A stretch of 64,000 bases of DNA from CAZAMB01 sp964486335 (GTDB lineage: Bacteria; Planctomycetota; Phycisphaerae; UBA1845), in assembly GCA_964486335.1 (NCBI GenBank), contig CAZAMB010000007.1:62001-126000 (forward strand). Reading direction: 5' to 3'. Below, piece by piece: positions 18,295 to 26,997 of this stretch. Each line of letters starts with the position of its first letter. The stretch's first letter is position 1. The notes under the pieces are model-generated. The model saw only the letters and a program-made list of their open reading frames with translations, had not been told where the DNA came from and made no database searches. The position numbers were made by a program, and so were the translations under genes.

Positions 18295-21200
18295 TCACTC
18301 GTCGAGATCAAACAGCGTCCGCTCCTTCGGTTTGGTGGCCTGCTCGGCACGCCAGCGTTCCACCAATTCGGCGGCCCGGCGGGCAGCCTTGCGTAGGTCC
18401 CCGTCCAATTCCGTCTCCGCCAGCCAGTTCAACACTGGCGCAACTGCGGGCTTGAGCTTCAAGGCGCCCTTGTTGAGTTCGTCCATGATGTTGATCCCGC
18501 TCCCGCTCACGGCCGCCCCAGTCAGGAAGTGAGCCTGGTCGACGTCGATCTTGATCGTGTCGCGGCGCCGACCAGGCTTGCGAAGCTGCTCGAACCGCTC
18601 GGGGATCGGAACCTGATAGACCACCTTGGCGTGCTCGCGGACCCACTCGCGTTCCTCGAGGTCTTTTTGCGTCACACCCGTACCCCGCAGCAGCTTGTGC
18701 AACTCATCGCGGGCGATCTCGCTCCGCTCACAGAACATCTGCAGTAGCAGTCGGCTCAACGGCTCGGCGTCTTCGGGTGGGCGCTTGCGCTCGGGCATCT
18801 GGTCGTCGTCGAGCAACTGGTTGATGCCCAGCAGCGCTTCGCGGACGGTCATCGGCTCTTCTGTGCCCTTGAAGACCTGTCCGTAATGCTGGCTGTAAAA
18901 CTCCAGGGCTTTTCCCCGCAAGATGACTCGGATATCCGCTTCGGGGAGTAGGTCTTTGCGGTACAGCTCCAGCAAGTTCCGCAACCGAACCATCTCGTCT
19001 TTGACCCACCGGCGCATCTTCGCCCAGCTTACTGGCTTGGGCTCCTCCAGCCGCTTGCGGCAGACATGGATGATGTCGTACTCGATCTTCTTCGAACCAA
19101 AAGACCCCTCGTCACCTTTTGTGACATCGCTCCTGATGGGGTACGTGCTTTCCAAGATGAGCCCAGCGTCGAAAAGGCTTTCAAGGACCCCAACCCATGG
19201 CTCGTCCAGGCTATGATGAAATGTGAAGCTGAGAATGCCACCATCTTTCAGAACGCGCGAGGCCTGCTGCCAGCTTTGCGTTAGGCATTCCTTGTAGAAG
19301 CGATCCGCTGAGGACAGGTCGTCCACTTCACCTTCGTCGGGGCTGTCGGGACGTTCTGCCCGGTTCGTGATGCACTCCTGGCTTTTGTTGGTGAATGGCG
19401 CGGCGAAGAAATCGGGATACCATCTGCTTAGCGGTATTCGCAACCATACGTAGAGGAAATCTGCAAGGTCGGAATAGAATAAGTTGCCTCCAAAAGGCGG
19501 ATCCGTGATGACGAGATCGTATGTCTTGTCAACAGTCGAACCGAGATCTGTGGCAGAGCGACAATCCAGCTGGCTTCCATCAATCACGACCGGATCGTCC
19601 ATGGGAACCACATATGACTTACCGGTGACCTCAAAGGCCCTTTCGTGGGGAGACCTCGCCCATTCAAGAGCATTAACGACATACCTGCAGCACGATAGCC
19701 AATTGCCCTGGCCAATCGCGTGAGGCGAGGCGTGCGTTTCGCAAACAAGAGGCTTAGGATGATAATTTGGATTTGAGAAATGCGGTATAATGTTATCCGT
19801 CAACCGTTGGTAGAAGCTGAACATACACTGGTATCGTAGGTAGTTTTGCAATGCACCGAGGGCTTGCTCGATCACGTCACGCGACCAATCCGCTTCGTCG
19901 GCAGACATGACCGTCTGCAGGATCTGGGTATGCACCAACAGTTGGCGTGCGTTGAACATCTTCCACCAATGCGTGTAACCTCGATTCTTGAGATTGCCGT
20001 TCGCATGATGGGTCATGAACGCGTACGGCAGCTCCTCGCGCGGCCAGTACGCCTTCAGGTCGGTATCCCGCCGGTCTGCCCATTCCTTTTCGGCCGAAAT
20101 GAACCGTTCTACATCGGTCGCGCTCGGGGCCTTGAAAAAACGTCCGCCATATGGCATCCCCTGTGCGTCGCAATTCCGACAATAGCCTTGAATCGCAAAT
20201 GGCATGACGAGTTCGCGCTTTGTCGAAGTCGTTACAGCCTCGAGTGCGTCGTGCTTTCGACCACAGGAGCTGCATGCGAAGGATGATTTGCTAGGCACCG
20301 TCCCCTTGCCCGCTTCGATCTCTCGCCCTTCATGTTTGGGGTCAAAGATCCGATCGGCGACCAGCCCGCGCACCTCGACAAAGGACAGGTTCTTGAGTCG
20401 CATGCGATACCAACGGGCGTTGTCCTCCGGCGGCAAATCGACAGCGCCGCCAAGCACGCCGTGCTCGTCCTTCCTAGGCGACCCCTTGAGCCAGTCAGGG
20501 TGCATAAGCAGTGTGAGGTCCACCTTCTTGCTGACCGGCTTTCCGGTCGGCATGCGAACAGCCTTTCCGCAGTGCGGGCAGGCCGCGATGGCTTCCCCCC
20601 GCTCAGGACAGACATAGGCCGGTTCATCCGGCGACACAACCAGCGGCTCGGCCGGGGCCATGCGAGGGTCGGCCAGATCCCAGTCGAAGCCTCTCTTGCA
20701 GTGGTGGCACTGCACCTTATGCGCCTTGATGCTAATGGTTTTCGTTGCGATGACCGGCGTTGAGAAGATCGGCGTGCGATGCCCGCAGCCATCGGCCGGG
20801 CAGGGGCCGTGCTTGGACCAGAACGTGTAGATGACTTCTGGCCCCTCGTAAACGTAATCGCTGCGCTGTTCAGGCCGTAGCGTGCAGGGGTCGAAATCGG
20901 CAGGCATGGCCTCGCGCTTGGCCGGTTTGCCGCCCGATCCTTCGCCTGAAATCCGGTACCACTTGCCCTCGTGACCGCGCGGGCAATCCGTCACGTAGAA
21001 CGGCTGGATCAGCGGCTGGAGCTGGGCTTCGATGTAAGCGAAGAACCGTTTGACCTGCTCGGGATCGGTGCAAGCCAATTCGTTCTTGACGACGAACCAA
21101 GCGACGGGGTTGAGATCGATGCCCGCGACCTGATAGCCCAGGCGCGATCCCTCGACCAACGTAGTCCCACCGCCCATGAAGATGTCGAGCACCTTGAGGT

Positions 21201-21639
21201 GCTTAAAGCTGCCGGCCTTTTGATGGTTGGCATAATAGAGATCCCACACGAGTCGGGCCGCTGCCAGTTCATCCACGCTGCCATCCGGTCGGCGAGGGGC
21301 TTCGGTGCCGGCGGCGATCAGAAGGGAGCGAAAGACCGAAGAGCTACGTCGAGCCCACCACTTCGCGGCCTGATAAATAGCTTTTTTCGTCGCTCCGGAG
21401 TTTGCCTCGAAAGCAGCATATCGATTGACCGGGACAACAGGGAAATCAACCTCGAGGCAGGTCTTCGGGCGGTTGGGGTCGGAGAAATCGGGAACGTTGA
21501 CTTTGATCGGCTTGCCGACATTCTTCGGCCCACCCTCCGTATCGACAGGCTTGGAGCGTTTACGCGCCGCGGGAGCGGCGACCGCCACCGCTTCCATCTG
21601 CGGCAGCATTGGGTCGCCTGACTTCGTTCGCTTGCCCAT
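18295..21639 (-). CDS. DUF1156-containing adenine-specific DNA methyltransferase (PglXI-like)
   Basis: A 1114-residue methyltransferase. The N-terminus has the DUF1156 pattern with AKWWARRSSSVFRSLL (~65-80). SAM motif I is FMGGGTTLVEGSRLGY around residue 155 and catalytic motif IV is TDPPFGGNLFYSDL around residue 712, with a long insertion between. The insertion holds several Cys pairs suggestive of zinc ribbons (CPHCGK, CHHCKRGF, CSSCGRKH, CRNCDAQG). This matches COG1743, the PglXI type of BREX type 3. It should methylate adenine in host DNA for self-recognition; that activity is known for the family and inferred here. The gene lies 3 bp after the HEPN-like gene. Confidence 0.88.
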   Translation of the reverse strand: MGKRTKSGDPMLPQMEAVAVAAPAARKRSKPVDTEGGPKNVGKPIKVNVPDFSDPNRPKTCLEVDFPVVPVNRYAAFEANSGATKKAIYQAAKWWARRSSSVFRSLLIAAGTEAPRRPDGSVDELAAARLVWDLYYANHQKAGSFKHLKVLDIFMGGGTTLVEGSRLGYQVAGIDLNPVAWFVVKNELACTDPEQVKRFFAYIEAQLQPLIQPFYVTDCPRGHEGKWYRISGEGSGGKPAKREAMPADFDPCTLRPEQRSDYVYEGPEVIYTFWSKHGPCPADGCGHRTPIFSTPVIATKTISIKAHKVQCHHCKRGFDWDLADPRMAPAEPLVVSPDEPAYVCPERGEAIAACPHCGKAVRMPTGKPVSKKVDLTLLMHPDWLKGSPRKDEHGVLGGAVDLPPEDNARWYRMRLKNLSFVEVRGLVADRIFDPKHEGREIEAGKGTVPSKSSFACSSCGRKHDALEAVTTSTKRELVMPFAIQGYCRNCDAQGMPYGGRFFKAPSATDVERFISAEKEWADRRDTDLKAYWPREELPYAFMTHHANGNLKNRGYTHWWKMFNARQLLVHTQILQTVMSADEADWSRDVIEQALGALQNYLRYQCMFSFYQRLTDNIIPHFSNPNYHPKPLVCETHASPHAIGQGNWLSCCRYVVNALEWARSPHERAFEVTGKSYVVPMDDPVVIDGSQLDCRSATDLGSTVDKTYDLVITDPPFGGNLFYSDLADFLYVWLRIPLSRWYPDFFAAPFTNKSQECITNRAERPDSPDEGEVDDLSSADRFYKECLTQSWQQASRVLKDGGILSFTFHHSLDEPWVGVLESLFDAGLILESTYPIRSDVTKGDEGSFGSKKIEYDIIHVCRKRLEEPKPVSWAKMRRWVKDEMVRLRNLLELYRKDLLPEADIRVILRGKALEFYSQHYGQVFKGTEEPMTVREALLGINQLLDDDQMPERKRPPEDAEPLSRLLLQMFCERSEIARDELHKLLRGTGVTQKDLEEREWVREHAKVVYQVPIPERFEQLRKPGRRRDTIKIDVDQAHFLTGAAVSGSGINIMDELNKGALKLKPAVAPVLNWLAETELDGDLRKAARRAAELVERWRAEQATKPKERTLFDLDE

Positions 21640-21642
21640 CCG

Positions 21643-22599
21643 TCAAACCTCCCCCTCGACGTTCACAGCGGCCGCTCCACCCCGCTGGAGGACGCGGCCG
21701 AACTCCTGGATGTCATCCTGGTATCGCTTCATGAGCCCCTGCTTCGTGTCAAAGAGGCCGTCCCGGCCTGGCAATGAAATTGCCCGCTCCAGAACATCGT
21801 AATCAGCCCGGGGCCCGTCAAAGGTGATCGTGTCCATGTACGCCCGCAATTGCTGACGAACATCGGATGCCTGTAGTCCCGGCTCAATTCGATGCTGCCA
21901 TCCAAACTGAAGGTAGTCGTGGGCTAGCGCGCGGTAGGTTGGTCGCTGGTCTTCTGGGATGTCCGGTCCCCGTTGGACTTCCGCTACTAGCGTTCTTGCC
22001 AGCAGACTGCCAACTTCGTCGGCGGCCTGTTCCATGTCGGCGGCAAGTTGTTCGACGGCATCGGCGACGATGACGTGATGCCGTTGATGTGCAATCAGCA
22101 GGGCCTCGTAATTGCACTCGTTCCTCAGTTTCTTGGCATGTTGAAGTATCTCGGCTAGTCTGGCGACATCGTTATCAGCAGTTCGCAGCCCAAGAGCATC
22201 TCGCAGGTGCGTGGCGAGGATGGCCCTTGTATCCGCAGGTCGCTCCGCGTTCGGCAACGTCCTGTCGAATCTCTGGAGCCAGTCGAGTTGGCCCGTGAAT
22301 CGTCCCGAAAGTAACGATCCCAATTGACTGTGACCGGTGGGAAACGATCCCAGCGCCTGAAAAACCAGCGAACGGGCGGCATGAACGATGCTGTAGTAAC
22401 TGATCGTTGCCGACCAGTTGTGATTCCCGCGTCGTCGCTCTTCGACTCCGAAAAAATGGTCGTGAATCGAGGACAAAGCCAGGCAGATCAGAATGTAGAA
22501 CCGCTGAGCGTGACGTTCTGGCGATTCTATCCAGTACCGGCAGGAGCCGAGATCGGCTCGGCTCGCAACGGTCGTCACCGGTAGTCTGGCCTGAGCCAT
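21643..22599 (-). CDS. HEPN-like helical protein in the defence operon
   Basis: The frame is open to 22701, but the start at 22599 is preferred. It has a GAGGAG ribosome site five bases upstream and begins 8 bp after the pglZ stop instead of inside it. The 318-residue product is predicted all-alpha. Residues 64-80 (SATISYYSIVHAARSLV) resemble the helix of HEPN domains (YYA.FHAA.ALL). Residues 156-164 (KKLRNECNY) resemble the second HEPN helix with its R-x-x-A-D-Y type motif, although the canonical R-x4-6-H is not clear. HEPN domains are often RNases in defence and toxin systems, or structural partners. The assignment rests on pattern likeness and is tentative; the C-terminal ~140 residues are unassigned. 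Confidence 0.6.
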   Translation of the reverse strand: MAQARLPVTTVASRADLGSCRYWIESPERHAQRFYILICLALSSIHDHFFGVEERRRGNHNWSATISYYSIVHAARSLVFQALGSFPTGHSQLGSLLSGRFTGQLDWLQRFDRTLPNAERPADTRAILATHLRDALGLRTADNDVARLAEILQHAKKLRNECNYEALLIAHQRHHVIVADAVEQLAADMEQAADEVGSLLARTLVAEVQRGPDIPEDQRPTYRALAHDYLQFGWQHRIEPGLQASDVRQQLRAYMDTITFDGPRADYDVLERAISLPGRDGLFDTKQGLMKRYQDDIQEFGRVLQRGGAAAVNVEGEV

Positions 22600-22607
22600 G
22601 CGTCTCC

Positions 22608-23570
22608 TCACAATGGTGGTAGTTCGATATACGGGACCACCGTTTCCAGTAGCGTCATGCCACCGTGGCAAAGCTTGGGGAATCCCCCGGCGACGTTCCA
22701 TCGCCGCTGCCCCATCACGATCAGATACCCATTCTCCCGGTGGACCAACGGCGGCAGATGACGAGGCTGCCAGGTGCCCTCGTCGCGCGCGTACCGCTTG
22801 GCCCCGAATGTCTCCTTCAGTTGTGCGTCCGTCTGCTCGTCCGCGAATAGCTTGCTGACGGCGTAGCCATGATCACCGGTGAGGATGACGCTGCGGCCCT
22901 GTCGCAGGCCATCGACGAGCATCCAAAAGTCGTCCGAAGCAAGCTTATCCGCCGCATCATGTTGCAGGGTGGCCGGGCCGTGGTTTTGTCCCGAGCATTC
23001 GTGCAGCCGATCATCCAGCCAGGTATGCCACAGCCATGTATTCCGGCTTGGCGGAATGCTGGTCGCGACATCCGCGAACGGCAGATTCGTCACGTCGGTG
23101 AAAGTGTCGCCGGATGCAAAAATGAATGTGCCGGGCGCCTTGTTGTTCCCCAGTGCGTTGCGGGCTGGAACGCCCAGTTCGCGCGCGAAGTGATCGGTGT
23201 CCGCCGGAATCGGAGCCGCAGTTACACCGAGAACCGTCGGCTTGATCCCGCGCGAATCGGCGGCCTGAATTATCAACGGCAGTTCCCGTAGCGACAGGGC
23301 ATCCAGGAGTAAGACCGCCTTGCCAGCGGGGGACGATCTGGACCAGAAGACTTTCAGGCTATCGATCGTGCTCGTCGCGTGGGCGCTGAATGCCGCCCAC
23401 AGGTTCCATGCCGATTCGGCAAGAAGCCGATCCGCCGGCGCGAGCTGACGGTGAAGATCGCTGGCGTTGGCGGCCGAGGTTGCACATTGCACCAGCAGAT
23501 CGAACGCCGCGCGCCAAGCCTGGCCGGGATCTTGTTCACCTAGCAAGATACGGTCCCAGGTGTCGTTCAT
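22608..23570 (-). CDS. pglZ: Compact PglZ-domain protein (alkaline phosphatase superfamily)
   Basis: A 320-residue PglZ. Metal-binding and nucleophile elements of the alkaline phosphatase fold are visible: LLLDALS (Asp90, Ser93), a TGDHGY box near residue 230, and HGGMTLLETVVP near the C-terminus, which is the hallmark PglZ ending. PglZ is the signature subunit of BREX and Pgl phage-exclusion systems. Usual PglZ proteins are about 600-900 residues, so this is a short form with only the core domain. Its ATG overlaps the DUF499 gene stop in an ATGA arrangement, indicating translational coupling. Confidence 0.85.
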   Translation of the reverse strand: MNDTWDRILLGEQDPGQAWRAAFDLLVQCATSAANASDLHRQLAPADRLLAESAWNLWAAFSAHATSTIDSLKVFWSRSSPAGKAVLLLDALSLRELPLIIQAADSRGIKPTVLGVTAAPIPADTDHFARELGVPARNALGNNKAPGTFIFASGDTFTDVTNLPFADVATSIPPSRNTWLWHTWLDDRLHECSGQNHGPATLQHDAADKLASDDFWMLVDGLRQGRSVILTGDHGYAVSKLFADEQTDAQLKETFGAKRYARDEGTWQPRHLPPLVHRENGYLIVMGQRRWNVAGGFPKLCHGGMTLLETVVPYIELPPL

Positions 23571-26284
23571 GACGGCGACCCACCTCCAGGCAAAGTCACT
23601 TCAAGCTCTGCCCGAATCTTCGGCGGTAGCCGCTGGAGAATCAGCTTTAGCTCAGTGATCGAGACGTCCTTCACCTCGACCTTGGCCGTCATGATGCGTT
23701 CACCCTCACGAATCTGCCATCGCTCCACATCACCGAGCAGGTTGACGCCCGTCTTCGCGGCGTCCGACCGTTTGACGACGGGGGGAACGGAGGGCGGAGT
23801 GGTTGGACTCGACCCAGAGCCCGGCGGCGTGTTGGGGTCAGTACCCGGTCCGGCGCCCGGTTGTGGACCCGTGACCGGACCGGCTGTAGGGGGAGTGGGT
23901 GCGGGCACAACCGTTACTGTCCCACCGCCGACAATGGAGGCCGTGCCGATTTGCACGTCCTCCATTTCCTTGCCCGTGCGAAACGCCTGGCTGCGCAGCC
24001 ATTGGAATGCCGCATCGTCGGACTCATGCTCCGGTTTGCGGCCGAGCCAGCGTCCGCCAACGTTTACAGCGACCTTGCCCTGCGCGGCCACGCGAAGCAC
24101 CTGCTCGTAAGTGACCGTATCGCCCAAGTAGGCGATCGCGTCGATGTCCGGCTTCGTGGGCGGCTCACGGAGATCGGCGAGTAGATCCTTCATAGTCCGG
24201 CTGTTCGCGGCGGCTTCCTGCACTTTGTTGCTGAAATCCGTCCAGTCGAACAAGTCGTCGCGGACGACGCGCTCCACTTCGGTCGCAATCTTCGGCCCCG
24301 TCTGGTTGAGGTTGTTCAGATGAAACTCGCAACTCTTTGGCGAAGGGAAGTTCCATCGCTGAATAACGGCGAACCGATCGAACCGCTCCCCGAGTTGCTT
24401 ACGCAGGATGTCTTTGTCGTACTTCTCGTGTAACCGCGAGTACGATGAGTCGGTCTTCTTCCACTCCTTGGCTAGACATGCACAGCGGGCATGGAAGATC
24501 AGTGATGCATCGGAGTAGAGCATGCCAGTGCCACTCTTCGGCAGCAGGAATCGGATCGTGTTACGTCGCTGCTGCACCTGCGTTGCAAGCCACGGCCCGA
24601 GCGTTTCTGCCGGATGTCCAATGCCCTCAGGGATCACGAGGAGTATCTGGCGATCCCAGTGCTTAGGCTGATCAGTCTCTGCGACGTCATTCCAAGGTGC
24701 TGTCTCCCAAGATTCGCCCAGAGCGATTACTTTGCATGGCAGTTGAGTGACACCATCAGGTGACGAAAGCAAATGCGCGAGCGTCTCGCGAAGGTACGCC
24801 TTGTCCTGCCCCTCGGCGAACAACTTGTCGTTCCGGGCATGCGCTTTTAGCTTTGTCTCGGCGTTGTCCTCCATCGAGAGATAGAATCGCCGAGCGCCGC
24901 CCTGCTCGCGGTGGACCTTGAAGGAATTGTCCGCAACATGTCCGAGTTCCTCGGAAAAGGCGTTGTCGTCCACCTGCGCATCGCGGGTAATTGCAACCTG
25001 CAGTTGCTGAGCCGTCGCGCCACGCTGCTGGTTCGGCGAAAGTGAGTACACCCAGATCGCGCTAACCAGTTCGCGGGCATGCGGAGCTGTGACACGGGCA
25101 TCCTGAATAGCCTCTAAGTTTCGGATGGCTACCTCCCGAAGCTGGTCGTGGAGACCGGCCGTCGAGATCGAGGTAAGCAAAGAAGTGACCCCGCAGTTCT
25201 CATCGTCGACGTAAAAGTCCGCCGGCGTCAGAATTGGCACGGCCTCACCCCGCGCCCGGTAGAGTTGGGCCACGATCTTGATCAAGTCTCGTGTTTCCTG
25301 AGCCGCCGACGTCATCAGCACCGCGTCTTCCAACAGGTCGAGGATTTCCGGCGCAAAAGGCCACGATTCAACGACCTCGCGATCCAGTCGAATGTGCTCG
25401 ACCGCCGCAACATGCTCGAAGAGCAGCCTCTTGCGGGCATCCGCGTAGGGCGCTGTCGCCTTGGAGATCGAAGCGTCAGCGATGTTCGACCTATTCTCAA
25501 ACAATCGATGCAAGATCAACCGCTTGCGATCGTCCTTTGCCGTCGGACCGCCAAAGTCCACGAGGACCGGGTTTACGCGGTGGATCTGACGGAACGCTTC
25601 CGTCTGGTTACTCCGCACAGACACAACCAAGGCCAACGCCTCGGGACGCTCCTTCGCCAGCTCGGAGAGGATTTGAAGGAAGTTGAAGGCCCATTTCGAT
25701 AGCTTTCGCCCGCCTTCGCCGGTCTCGTCGACGAGCCCGTCGAACCACGATTGCAACTCGTCCAGCACCAGGGCGGTCGGCACCTTGGTGAACATCTCCT
25801 CCATCAAAGACCGCGACGGAAGCGGGTGCCCGGTCTGAATAAACCGGCCTCGGTACAGCTTGCCTTCTGGGTGCTGGTCGAAAATCAAATCCCATAGCGT
25901 GCTGTACTCTTGATTTGACAGGGCCTCCGTGATGGGGTGGTAGCTCCGTGGAAGCTTAAGTGCCGCGAAACCACGGTCCGGAACGGAAGCTCCCCATGCT
26001 GAGGCCCACTTCTCCACGGTCTCAGGCGATTGGAAAGCGTGGTGCATGACCGCAAGGATGTGCGACTTGCCACGACCGCGGTCGCCGATGAGAACGATCG
26101 GTCGCCCGTCATGGCCTGCCAGGGCGTTAAGGGCAGTGCGAACGTCGGCAGTGGGGAAAGTTATTTCTAGGATGGCTCGCGCCGGTAGCTCGGCCGCTCC
26201 GGACTTGTCCTTGCGGCGCAACTCGATCATCGTGCCCTGCATCTGGGCCGATTGAAACTCTTTCCTAAGTTGGAGTCCGAGCAT
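23567..26284 (-). CDS. DUF499 P-loop ATPase (BrxC/PglY-like)
   Basis: A 905-residue ATPase. Walker A is GDRGRGKSH (67-75) and Walker B is ALVLDELQSW (Asp175-Glu176). The length and motif spacing fit DUF499 (COG1483), the ATPase found with PglZ and DUF1156 methyltransferases. A proline/glycine-rich linker of about 45 residues (~815-860) leads to a short C-terminal segment with an amphipathic KVEVKDVSITELKLILQRL stretch. BrxC-type ATPases are large ring or filament-forming subunits needed for both modification and exclusion. It is the first long gene after the HTH gene, 63 bp downstream of it. Confidence 0.85.
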   Translation of the reverse strand: MLGLQLRKEFQSAQMQGTMIELRRKDKSGAAELPARAILEITFPTADVRTALNALAGHDGRPIVLIGDRGRGKSHILAVMHHAFQSPETVEKWASAWGASVPDRGFAALKLPRSYHPITEALSNQEYSTLWDLIFDQHPEGKLYRGRFIQTGHPLPSRSLMEEMFTKVPTALVLDELQSWFDGLVDETGEGGRKLSKWAFNFLQILSELAKERPEALALVVSVRSNQTEAFRQIHRVNPVLVDFGGPTAKDDRKRLILHRLFENRSNIADASISKATAPYADARKRLLFEHVAAVEHIRLDREVVESWPFAPEILDLLEDAVLMTSAAQETRDLIKIVAQLYRARGEAVPILTPADFYVDDENCGVTSLLTSISTAGLHDQLREVAIRNLEAIQDARVTAPHARELVSAIWVYSLSPNQQRGATAQQLQVAITRDAQVDDNAFSEELGHVADNSFKVHREQGGARRFYLSMEDNAETKLKAHARNDKLFAEGQDKAYLRETLAHLLSSPDGVTQLPCKVIALGESWETAPWNDVAETDQPKHWDRQILLVIPEGIGHPAETLGPWLATQVQQRRNTIRFLLPKSGTGMLYSDASLIFHARCACLAKEWKKTDSSYSRLHEKYDKDILRKQLGERFDRFAVIQRWNFPSPKSCEFHLNNLNQTGPKIATEVERVVRDDLFDWTDFSNKVQEAAANSRTMKDLLADLREPPTKPDIDAIAYLGDTVTYEQVLRVAAQGKVAVNVGGRWLGRKPEHESDDAAFQWLRSQAFRTGKEMEDVQIGTASIVGGGTVTVVPAPTPPTAGPVTGPQPGAGPGTDPNTPPGSGSSPTTPPSVPPVVKRSDAAKTGVNLLGDVERWQIREGERIMTAKVEVKDVSITELKLILQRLPPKIRAELEVTLPGGGSPS

Positions 26285-26315
26285 GACGTACTCCTAATGT
26301 CACTAGGCGCGGTTC

Positions 26316-26340
26316 GTCCGCCGCGTCTCTGTCCGCCGCG
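26316..26340. repeat. Two tandem copies of a 10-bp GC-rich motif
   Basis: GTCCGCCGCG occurs at 26316-26325 and again at 26331-26340, five bases apart (TCTCT), giving a 15-bp period. It lies in the 63-bp gap between the HTH gene and the DUF499 gene. It could be a binding site for the HTH protein or part of an mRNA structure; nothing proves either. Confidence 0.6.
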
Positions 26341-26347
26341 CCTGGAC

Positions 26348-26572
26348 TCAGTTGGTGTCCGGCGCCTGACTCCGTTTAATTCCGCTTACAAGGTCATCGA
26401 GATCCTTTTTTGAATAAAGCCGGTACCCGTTCACAGGGTGCCTTGCTGCGTGCACCTTCCCCGACCTGTCCCAATTACGCAGCGTTGATGCGGAAACGCC
26501 CAGATACTCGGCGGCCTCCCCGACCGTCAGGAGGTCACCGAGCCGTTCGACCTGTTTCGGAACTTTCGCCAT
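26348..26572 (-). CDS. MerR-type helix-turn-helix DNA-binding protein
   Basis: A 74-residue protein with one MerR/excisionase-like winged HTH: LLTVGEAAEYLGVSASTLRNWD at residues ~14-35, followed by the wing GYRLYSKKDLDDL. It has no effector-binding domain. It is the first gene of the defence operon, and a consensus-like promoter lies 40-65 bp upstream. A role as transcriptional regulator of the operon is likely. An excisionase role for the divergent integrase is an alternative, since both families share this fold. Confidence 0.82.
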   Translation of the reverse strand: MAKVPKQVERLGDLLTVGEAAEYLGVSASTLRNWDRSGKVHAARHPVNGYRLYSKKDLDDLVSGIKRSQAPDTN

Positions 26573-26997
26573 AGACGGATCGCTTTGGCAAACAGACTAT
26601 TAGCCGACGAACGTAACAGGCCCCATTGGGCTTGTCAAACCTTGTCAAGGCTTTCCATTCCCGACGACACGCCTGTCGGGGTACGACAGCAACAGAGGGA
26701 GATCGCCGCTGGCCCGAGTCTTCTCCGCGTTGATTCGTGCCCACGGACGGGAGCGATGGTATTTGCTGAAACGTCGGGCGCGGCGCTGCCGCTCTCAGAC
26801 GGGGACGAAGAACGGATTCGGGAGCAAGGAAGGCGATTACCGTGGCATTTACTCTTCAACGGACAAGTGAGGCGGGCCGGCGGGTCAACCGCGGCGCCGG
26901 CGGTGGACAGATTCCTCTTTCGCTTCACGCCCGTAACGATGTGATTGCCGTCGCCGCCAAGCGAGGCAATGAATCGAAAGGCGCAAGGAGGCCACGG
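26573..26997. other. Divergent intergenic region between operon and integrase
   Basis: It carries the minus-strand promoter and inverted repeat described at 26610-26650. An open frame enters the integrase gene from 26842, but it lacks coding character upstream of 26998. No further gene, tRNA or repeat is seen. Confidence 0.4.
26610..26638 (-). promoter_or_regulatory. Predicted sigma-70 promoter of the defence operon
   Basis: On the minus strand a perfect -35 box TTGACA (26633-26638) is followed by a 17-bp spacer and TACGTT (26610-26615) as a weak -10. The HTH start codon is 38 bp downstream of the -10. Just upstream, 26640-26650 is CCTTG-T-CAAGG, an inverted repeat that also contains a second TTGACA, so an operator overlapping the -35 region is plausible. 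Confidence 0.45.

Noticed and set aside
15003..26572. DISARM system
   Set aside because: No DUF1998 (DrmB) protein or phospholipase D-type DrmC is present, while PglZ and DUF499 point to BREX-type.
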